From the NCBI GenBank assembly GCA_003166055.1, contig PMWR01000320.1:88014-95368 (forward strand): a stretch of 7,355 nucleotides of DNA, given 5' to 3'. Shown in pieces: positions 1 to 4,936 of this stretch. This stretch comes from Acidobacteriaceae bacterium (GTDB lineage: Bacteria; Acidobacteriota; Terriglobia; Terriglobales; Acidobacteriaceae). The position numbers and the translations under genes are program-made. Each line of letters begins with the position of its first letter. Positions within the stretch are counted from its first letter, which is position 1. The notes beneath the pieces were generated by a model, which was given only the letters and a program-made list of their open reading frames with translations, was not told the DNA's origin and searched no databases.

Positions 1-43
1 CCGCCTGAAAAACTGCATATATCACAGCGCGATTCGTCGCCAT

Positions 44-1258
44 CTAGTGGGAAAGATTCTTGATCACCGTTCCTCCCTTCATGACAAACACCACGTTGCG
101 CACTGTCGTAATATCGCTGAGCGGGTCGCCTCTCACTGCGACAAGGTCCGCCTGATATCCCGCAGCGATGGTCCCTATCCGGTCCCCCATTCCGAGCGCG
201 TCCGCCGACGCCGACGTGGCGCTGACAATCGCATCCATCGGTTTCTCGCCGGCCTCATTGACGCGAGAAATGAATTCCTCCGCGTTGCGTCCGTGCGATC
301 CAGCCACGGCGTCGGTCCCGAATACGATTTTCACGCCAAGCGCTCGAGCGCGGCGCAGCACATCGATCGTCGGCGCAATCCCATCCTGTATCGTCTTGAG
401 CTGTGCATCTGTGAACGTAAAGCTCGCCCGATTGTCCAGGTAGTTGTGCAGCACCAGCAAATTGGGGTCGAAGGTTGTTCCGCGCCGCGCCATTAGCTTC
501 AGCGTTTCGTCTTTGAGAAAAGTGCCGTGCTCAATCGACGTGCATCCGGCCAGCACGGCATCGCGCGCGCCTGCGTCGCCAATGGCGTGCACGACAGAGC
601 GCAGCCCCACAGCCTTCGCCTCCGAACAGACGGCTTCGATCTGCTCCTTCGTCATGGTCGGTCCGCCGCCCGAGCCGAGCCCTGAAGTTGCGAAGAGCTT
701 GATGACGTCCGCACCGTCGGCCTTGTTCTTGCGCACGATCGCGCGCAACTCATCCGTTGTCCACGCGTGCCGCGGTTCAGGACCACCGCTTGTCCCCTGA
801 ATCTGGATCAGCGAGGTGAGAATCCTGGGGCCCGGCAGCGCGCCCTCATTGACGAGGTCGCGCACCGGCTTGTCGAAGGTTGAGCCGACGCTCTGCACCG
901 TCGTGAAGCCGCCTTCAAGCGTCATCCAGGCGTCGGCCGCGGTGTAGAGCTCCATCTCTTCCGGGCTCGCGCCGCCGGCCACAGCCTGGTGATTCGCGTT
1001 CATGTGCCACTGCAGATGGATGTGGGTATCAATCCATCCAGGCATGAGAGTGAGGCCGCTTAAGTCATAGTCGGGCTTGAGGGTGCCAGGGCCAACGGAC
1101 ACGATGCGGCCGTCCTCGATGACGATCTGCCGATCGCGAAGGATTCCGCCTTTGCCGTCAAGCAGAACGCTCGTTTGCAGCACCACCCGGTTCTGGGCGT
1201 GGGCCGAAGTCTGTGCCAGGGAGACCGCTGAGAGAAGAGCAAGGATAAGCAAGCGCAT
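44..1258 (-). CDS. Exported metal-dependent amidohydrolase (prolidase/imidazolonepropionase-like)
   Basis: This 404-residue protein belongs to the amidohydrolase superfamily, which hydrolyses amide or related bonds using one or two metal ions in a TIM barrel. Visible metal-site residues are the HxH pair H79/H81 (motif DTHIH, end of barrel strand 1), a probable carboxylated bridging lysine K187 (DVIKLF), H224 (VVHAIGD), H244 (IEHGTF) and the general-base aspartate D316 (FGTDA). This is the complete binuclear set, so an active enzyme is expected. The small beta domain is formed by residues ~23-70 and ~360-400 (AAGYQADLVAV, then VMKGGTVIK). Residues 1-21 are a clear signal peptide: MR, a hydrophobic stretch, and an AHA|Q-type cleavage site, so it should act in the periplasm or outside the cell. 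The ATG at 1258 is chosen because it opens this signal peptide. No Shine-Dalgarno is seen. The substrate cannot be read from sequence; Xaa-Pro or other blocked dipeptides are typical of its closest-looking relatives. It is probably transcribed apart from the fad genes, which lie more than 600 bases upstream. Confidence 0.9.
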   Translation of the reverse strand: MRLLILALLSAVSLAQTSAHAQNRVVLQTSVLLDGKGGILRDRQIVIEDGRIVSVGPGTLKPDYDLSGLTLMPGWIDTHIHLQWHMNANHQAVAGGASPEEMELYTAADAWMTLEGGFTTVQSVGSTFDKPVRDLVNEGALPGPRILTSLIQIQGTSGGPEPRHAWTTDELRAIVRKNKADGADVIKLFATSGLGSGGGPTMTKEQIEAVCSEAKAVGLRSVVHAIGDAGARDAVLAGCTSIEHGTFLKDETLKLMARRGTTFDPNLLVLHNYLDNRASFTFTDAQLKTIQDGIAPTIDVLRRARALGVKIVFGTDAVAGSHGRNAEEFISRVNEAGEKPMDAIVSATSASADALGMGDRIGTIAAGYQADLVAVRGDPLSDITTVRNVVFVMKGGTVIKNLSH

Positions 1259-1264
1259 GCGCCG

Positions 1265-1292
1265 ATTGTATCTGGACGTTATTGGACATCAA
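1265..1292 (-). promoter_or_regulatory. Candidate sigma70-type promoter for the amidohydrolase gene
   Basis: On the minus strand, TTGATG (1292-1287, 4 of 6 matches to TTGACA) is followed by a 16-base spacer and TACAAT (1270-1265, 5 of 6 matches to TATAAT). The -10 box ends 6 bases before the ATG at 1258, so transcription would start at or next to the start codon and give a leaderless mRNA, in keeping with the lack of a ribosome binding site. A weaker alternative further upstream is TTGGTT (1326-1321), a 17-base spacer and TAAATA (1303-1298), which would give a leader of about 30 bases. Both are pattern matches only. Confidence 0.4.
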
Positions 1293-1549
1293 TGAACTAT
1301 TTAGTCGATCCTGAAAAGCCAACCAAACCCCTATAAATGCTGATGAAATACGACAGTTGAAGTTCCCGGTTCCCCGCAGACGCCTTCTTCCCCGAAGTTG
1401 GTTCGATGACCTGGACCGGAAAACTGAACCGATGGGCTTCAGACGTCGTGATATGCAAAGAGCGACTCATCCAATTCGGTCGAGTGGACGCCGCCCGCGC
1501 TTTCCATCCCATTCGTCCAATCTGGATCAACAGTACATGAAGGTTTCCC

Positions 1550-1912
1550 ATGCCTCTTGGAGTACATTTCTCGGAAGAATTGAGGGCCTCGCTCAGGCTG
1601 AAGCGGATCGCGAAGGGTGCGGCAATGCTCGATCGCGCCGAAACGGAGCTGGTGAAACTTCGACCCCGCGACCCCAATGCCGCAAACCTGCTTTTGTTGT
1701 TGGCGCAGTGGGTGGACGTGGGATACCGGGATCACGAGTTTTTGGATGTGCTGCCGCGACGCGCGGCGCGCACTGTCTCCTGTGCGTCGAGAACCTGGCG
1801 AATCAAAGCAAAAATGCGCAAAGTGAGTTCTCCCGTTTGCCGCGCGGCGCGCACCGGTTCGGTATTGCGCCGCGCGGGTTCATCCTACGCGGTACGGCTT
1901 TGCAGCGTGTAG
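1550..1912 (+). CDS. Hypothetical protein, probably a truncated or frameshifted gene remnant
   Basis: The only plus-strand candidate gene. ATG at 1550 is preceded by GAAGG (1539-1543) at a 6-base spacing, a reasonable ribosome binding site. Residues 1-68 read like real protein: an amphipathic helical stretch (FSEELRASLRLKRIAKGAAM), then AETELVKLRPRDPNAANLL and LLLLAQWVDVGYRDHEFLDV, with mostly G or C in the third codon position. This resembles the helical start of a TPR-like hypothetical protein, but I cannot name a family. After about residue 69 (base 1756) the frame turns into Arg/Ala/Ser/Cys-rich sequence with no clear character, and its stop at 1910-1912 lies inside the 3' end of fadE on the other strand (28-base overlap). 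One base over, the frame from 1743 reads RDARRALSPV before a TGA at about 1824, which may be the lost continuation. The gene may be a decayed remnant; a real small protein or chance frame is also possible. Confidence 0.35.
   Translation: MPLGVHFSEELRASLRLKRIAKGAAMLDRAETELVKLRPRDPNAANLLLLLAQWVDVGYRDHEFLDVLPRRAARTVSCASRTWRIKAKMRKVSSPVCRAARTGSVLRRAGSSYAVRLCSV
1760..1854. repeat. 14-bp direct repeat, two copies 81 bases apart
   Basis: CGCGCGGCGCGCAC occurs at 1760-1773 and again at 1841-1854. The 81-base offset is a multiple of three, so the plus-strand frame from 1550 carries RAART twice. The right copy overlaps the left arm of the inverted repeat at 1840-1877. The unit is low-complexity CG-rich sequence, so an origin by chance in a GC-rich genome cannot be excluded. 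Confidence 0.5.
1840..1877 (-). terminator. Perfect 11-bp hairpin after fadE, possible transcription terminator
   Basis: CCGCGCGGCGC at 1840-1850 is exactly complementary to GCGCCGCGCGG at 1867-1877. The 16-base interval contains a second small stem, ACCG (1853-1856) with CGGT (1860-1863) around a 3-base loop, so the whole element can fold into one long, very GC-rich hairpin. It begins 7 bases past the fadE TAG stop, where an end-of-operon terminator belongs. On the minus strand it is not followed by a U tract (the next bases are GCAAACGGGA), so it is not a textbook intrinsic terminator. It may act as an mRNA 3'-end stabiliser, as a U-less terminator, or for both strands. Confidence 0.45.
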
Positions 1913-3684
1913 CGGCCGGCATCGACCATCGCACCGGCGATGTCGCGGCCCAGGGCCACGGTATTGACGGGCTCATGTTTGGTGAGTCGCCGGAAGATAG
2001 TCATCCGCGTGCGCAGCATGTCGCCTTCGGCAATCGCGCCGAGCAACCGTTCCGCGGCTGTTTCGAGCACTCGAAACGAGCGCGCCGCATAGTATTTGGC
2101 CAGCTTGATCGCCAGTGGTTTGCTCCCGTTCATCTTCTCGGTCCGCAACAGCACCGATTCAAGAACCAGCACTTCGGCGAGCATGTCGGCCAGCATGCCC
2201 ATCACTTCCTGCTGCTCGGCCAGGTCCATTCCGAACTTCTGCGAGGCCGCGCCGGCGCAGAAGAGCGCGAGCTTTTTTGCATTGGCCAGCAACGCGCGCT
2301 CTTCCGCCAACGGCCCGTCGAGCGCTACGCGCGCACCGGGGCCGGCCATCACCTCGTCCATCGCTCTCTTGATGGCGGGCAACAGGGCCAGGCGACCCTG
2401 CATGGCGCGCTTGACCATCCAGCCTGTCGTGATGAGGCGATTGATCTCGTTGGTGCCTTCGAAGATCTTGTTGATGCGCGAGTCGCGATAGGCACGCTCT
2501 GCGGGATACTCTTCCACATAGCCGTAGCCGCCAAAAAGTTGCAGCATCTGGTCCACGACGCGCTCCAGCATCTCCGATCCCCAGAACTTGAGGATCGAGC
2601 ACTCGACCGCGAACTCTTCGATGGACTTCTGCACCTGCTTCGTGTAGTCCGGCGCGGATTTGTCGAGCGCGGACAGAGCTGCATCGATGGCGCCCACGGT
2701 GCGATAGACGAGTGCTTCGGCAGCGTAAAGGCCGGCGGCGCTCTCGGCGATCTTCTCCTGCACCAGGCCGAATGAGGTGATGGGCTTGCCGAAGGCCATG
2801 CGTTCCCTGGCGTAGCGGATGCCGCCGCGCAGCGAGTGGCGCGCACCGCCGATGGCCGAAGCGCATATCTTGTAGCGGCCCACGTTGAGAATGTTGAATG
2901 CGATCTGGTGGCCCTTGCCGGCTTCGCCCAGAAGGTTTTCAACCGGGACTTTGCAGTCGGTGAGGATGAGCGGGCAGGTGGACGAGCCGCGGATGCCGAG
3001 CTTGTGCTCCTCGGGGCCGACGGTCAGGCCGTGCGTTCCCGCTTCAATGAGGAATGCGGTGAACTGTTCGCCGTCGATCTTGGCAAAGACGGTGAAGAGG
3101 CTGGCCATGCCCGCATTCGAGATCCACATCTTTTCGCCATTGAGGATGTAGTGCTTGCCGTCGGGCGAAAGCATGGCGCGGGTGCGGATGTTCATGGCGT
3201 CGGAGCCGGCCGAAGATTCGGAGAGCGCATAGGAGGCGATCCACTCACCGGAGGCCAGCTTGGCGAGGTATTTTTCCTTTTGCTGCGGCGTGCCGTACCA
3301 GATGAGCGGCAACATGCCGATGCCCACATGCGCGCTGAAGGTGACCGAGAAGCTGCCGGAGACGCTGATCTTGTCCGCAATAAGAGCCGAGGTGACCTTG
3401 TCGAGTTCGAGGCCGCCGTATTCTTCGGGCACGTCGACGCTGAACAGCCCGAGTTCGCCGGCTTGCCGCATGAGGCTGCGGCTGACGTCGAAGTTCTTGG
3501 CTTCAATTTGATCGCTCGCGGGAAGAATGCGCTCTTCGGCGAAGGCGCTGGTGGTCTGTGCGATTTGCTGTTGCTCTTCGCTCAGATCTTCCGGCGTAAA
3601 GACATCTTCAGGCCGAAGATCTTCAATGAGGAAGCTGCCTCCGGTGGCCCGTTTTGCAGTGAATGTCGCGACGGTTGAACTCAA
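1885..3684 (-). CDS. fadE: Acyl-CoA dehydrogenase, long-chain type with C-terminal extension
   Basis: An FAD-dependent dehydrogenase carrying out the first step of beta-oxidation, acyl-CoA to trans-2-enoyl-CoA, passing electrons on to electron transfer flavoprotein. The 599-residue protein has the N-terminal helical domain (~38-148), the middle beta domain with YALSE (152-156) and the flavin-contacting WISNA (187-191), and the C-terminal helical domain (~258-420) with RMAFGKPI, LFGGYGY (383-389) and YRDSRINKIFEGTNEI. E409 in IFEGT is at the position of the catalytic base of MCAD and VLCAD. Residues ~430-599 form an extra helical region found in VLCAD and Bacillus FadE (YusJ, about 594 residues) but absent from the ~380-residue short and medium-chain enzymes, which points to long-chain substrates. 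No signal peptide or membrane helix is seen. The start is TTG at 3684: AAGGAG (3691-3696) lies 6 bases upstream and the family similarity begins just after it, while the open frame further upstream is a shadow of fadA. Last gene of the fadNAE operon, 11 bases after fadA. Confidence 0.93.
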   Translation of the reverse strand: MSSTVATFTAKRATGGSFLIEDLRPEDVFTPEDLSEEQQQIAQTTSAFAEERILPASDQIEAKNFDVSRSLMRQAGELGLFSVDVPEEYGGLELDKVTSALIADKISVSGSFSVTFSAHVGIGMLPLIWYGTPQQKEKYLAKLASGEWIASYALSESSAGSDAMNIRTRAMLSPDGKHYILNGEKMWISNAGMASLFTVFAKIDGEQFTAFLIEAGTHGLTVGPEEHKLGIRGSSTCPLILTDCKVPVENLLGEAGKGHQIAFNILNVGRYKICASAIGGARHSLRGGIRYARERMAFGKPITSFGLVQEKIAESAAGLYAAEALVYRTVGAIDAALSALDKSAPDYTKQVQKSIEEFAVECSILKFWGSEMLERVVDQMLQLFGGYGYVEEYPAERAYRDSRINKIFEGTNEINRLITTGWMVKRAMQGRLALLPAIKRAMDEVMAGPGARVALDGPLAEERALLANAKKLALFCAGAASQKFGMDLAEQQEVMGMLADMLAEVLVLESVLLRTEKMNGSKPLAIKLAKYYAARSFRVLETAAERLLGAIAEGDMLRTRMTIFRRLTKHEPVNTVALGRDIAGAMVDAGRYTLQSRTA

Positions 3685-3690
3685 TGAATT

Positions 3691-3696
3691 CTCCTT
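3691..3696 (-). promoter_or_regulatory. Ribosome binding site that fixes the TTG start of fadE
   Basis: AAGGAG on the minus strand lies 6 bases before the TTG at 3684-3682 and shares its first A with the TGA stop of fadA (3698-3696). No ATG or GTG in the fadE frame is placed comparably. The overlap of stop codon and binding site suggests that fadE translation is coupled to fadA. Confidence 0.75.
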
Positions 3697-4880
3697 CAAT
3701 TTTGCAGGTTTTCGAAGATGCCCGCGGCGCCCATGCCGCCGCCGACGCACATGGTCACGAGGCCGTATTTCGCTTTGCTGCGCTTGAACTCGGCCAACAG
3801 GGTTGCGGTGAGCTTGGCGCCGGTGCAGCCCAGTGGATGACCGAGCGCGATGGCGCCGCCATTGACGTTGACGCGCTTGGGATCGATGCCGAGCGTCTTG
3901 ATGACGGCGAGCGATTGCGCGGCGAAGGCCTCGTTGAGCTCGATCACGTCGATCTGGTCGAGCGCGAGGCCCGCGATTTTGAGGGCCTTGGGAATAGCGT
4001 GCACGGGACCGATGCCCATCTCCTCCGGATCGCACCCCGCGTAGGCGAAGGCCACCAGCCGCGCGAGTGGTTTCGCCCCCAACTCGTTGGCGCGCTCCTC
4101 GGCCATCACCACCGTGGCGGCCGCGCCGTCAGAGGTCTGCGAGCTGTTCCCGGCCGTGACCACGCCCCTGGCATGGAAGGCGGGCCGCAGCCTGGCCAGC
4201 GCTTCCATCGAGGTGTCGGCGCGAGGGCCTTCGTCGGACGTAAACAACTGCTCGGTCGTGGAGGTTTTGGCGCCGCCGTTGGGCACGGTGACCACGACGG
4301 GAACGGGCACGGTTTCTTCCGCGAAGTGACCGGCCTGAATGGCATTGAGGGCTTTGCGATGGCTTTCGAACGCGAACTGGTCCGACTCTTCGCGGCTGAT
4401 GCCGTAGCGCTTGGCGACGCGCTCCGCCGTGAGTCCCATGGAGAGATAGGAGCCGGGATAGTTCTCGACAAGCCAGGGATTACAGGCGATCTTGTTGCCG
4501 CCCATGGGAACGAACGACATGGATTCCGTGCCGCCGGCGACGATGACCTCGGCGCCTCCGCCGCGAATGCGTTCCGTAGCGAGCGCGATCGACTGCAGGC
4601 CGGAGGCGCAGTAGCGGTTGATGGTCATAGCCGCCGAAGTGATGGGCAGGCCTGCGCGCAGCGCAATGATGCGCGCTACATTCATGCCCTGCTCGGCCTC
4701 CGGCATTGCGCAGCCGATGATCACGTCGTCGATCTGTTTGAGATCGAGCATGGGAACGCGCTCCAGCGCGCCCTTCACGGCAATCGCTCCCAGGTCGTCA
4801 GGCCGCGTATTTCTGAGCGTGCCCTTGGGCGCTTTGCCCACCGGCGTGCGGACCGCGCTCACAATCACTGCTTCTCTCAT
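3696..4880 (-). CDS. fadA: Acetyl-CoA acyltransferase (3-ketoacyl-CoA thiolase)
   Basis: This enzyme cleaves 3-ketoacyl-CoA with CoA to give acetyl-CoA and an acyl-CoA two carbons shorter, the last step of the beta-oxidation spiral; it acts in the cytoplasm. At 394 residues it is full length for the thiolase family (Bacillus FadA/YusK has about 391). The N-terminal thiolase domain (~1-260) carries the nucleophilic cysteine C91 in [10 protein letters not shown] and the signature VAGGTESMS. The C-terminal domain carries NEAFA (N316), H348 in [11 protein letters not shown] and the acid/base cysteine C378 in MCVGGGMG, so all catalytic residues are present. The ATG at 4880 is preceded by GGAG (4893-4890) at 9 bases, and the protein opens with the canonical [14 protein letters not shown]. 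It lies 56 bases after fadN and 11 bases before fadE in the same operon. Biosynthetic acetoacetyl-CoA thiolases share these motifs, but the neighbours and the Bacillus-like order favour the degradative role. Confidence 0.95.
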   Translation of the reverse strand: MREAVIVSAVRTPVGKAPKGTLRNTRPDDLGAIAVKGALERVPMLDLKQIDDVIIGCAMPEAEQGMNVARIIALRAGLPITSAAMTINRYCASGLQSIALATERIRGGGAEVIVAGGTESMSFVPMGGNKIACNPWLVENYPGSYLSMGLTAERVAKRYGISREESDQFAFESHRKALNAIQAGHFAEETVPVPVVVTVPNGGAKTSTTEQLFTSDEGPRADTSMEALARLRPAFHARGVVTAGNSSQTSDGAAATVVMAEERANELGAKPLARLVAFAYAGCDPEEMGIGPVHAIPKALKIAGLALDQIDVIELNEAFAAQSLAVIKTLGIDPKRVNVNGGAIALGHPLGCTGAKLTATLLAEFKRSKAKYGLVTMCVGGGMGAAGIFENLQN

Positions 4881-4889
4881 TCAGGAAAT

Positions 4890-4893
4890 CTCC
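4890..4893 (-). promoter_or_regulatory. Ribosome binding site of fadA
   Basis: GGAG on the minus strand stands 9 bases before the fadA ATG (4880-4878), inside the 56-base gap after fadN. I see no promoter or strong terminator in that gap, so fadA is probably translated from the fadN transcript. Confidence 0.6.
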
Positions 4894-4936
4894 GTCTTTC
4901 GGGTAACCTCGCCACGCGCTTGCGCGATCTGTCGAA

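Larger units (their letters stand above)
1259..1884. other. Intergenic region between fadE and the amidohydrolase gene
   Basis: This 626-base stretch separates two minus-strand transcription units and has no firmly supported gene. From right to left it holds a perfect 11-bp inverted repeat (1840-1877) just past the fadE stop, a 14-bp direct repeat (1841-1854 and 1760-1773), a plus-strand frame beginning with plausible protein (from 1550), and promoter-like sequences at 1265-1326 before the amidohydrolase start. The part from about 1261 to 1400 is visibly richer in A and T than the flanking genes, as expected for promoter DNA. The minus-strand frames here (1297-1677 and 1439-1735) show no recognisable family and look like chance frames. 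Confidence 0.6.

Noticed and set aside
1..43. Possible terminator after the amidohydrolase: GCGA/TCGC stem at 29-40 followed by GTTTTT on the minus strand
   Set aside because: The stem is only 4 bp and the T run starts about 17 bases further on, so the arrangement is too weak to call.
1468..1518. Imperfect repeat CATCCAATTCGGTC / CATCCCATTCGTCC that could be operator half-sites
   Set aside because: Two of 14 bases differ, the 37-base spacing has no meaning I know of, and no regulator or gene start is attached to it.
1357..2775. 472-codon open frame on the plus strand
   Set aside because: From 1885 on it lies antisense to the well-supported fadE, and its translation is His/Arg/Gly-rich with no domain. 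This is typical of shadow frames opposite GC-rich genes. Its first part (1357-1549) also has no recognisable protein character.
3685..4035. N-terminal extension of fadE in the same open frame (would give 716 residues)
   Set aside because: It overlaps fadA and encodes Arg-rich sequence without similarity to acyl-CoA dehydrogenases. The TTG at 3684 has a proper ribosome binding site.
4915..4926. CGCGC-TT-GCGCG inverted repeat in the fadN-fadA gap
   Set aside because: With a workable loop only 4 base pairs remain, and such short CG palindromes are expected by chance at this GC content.
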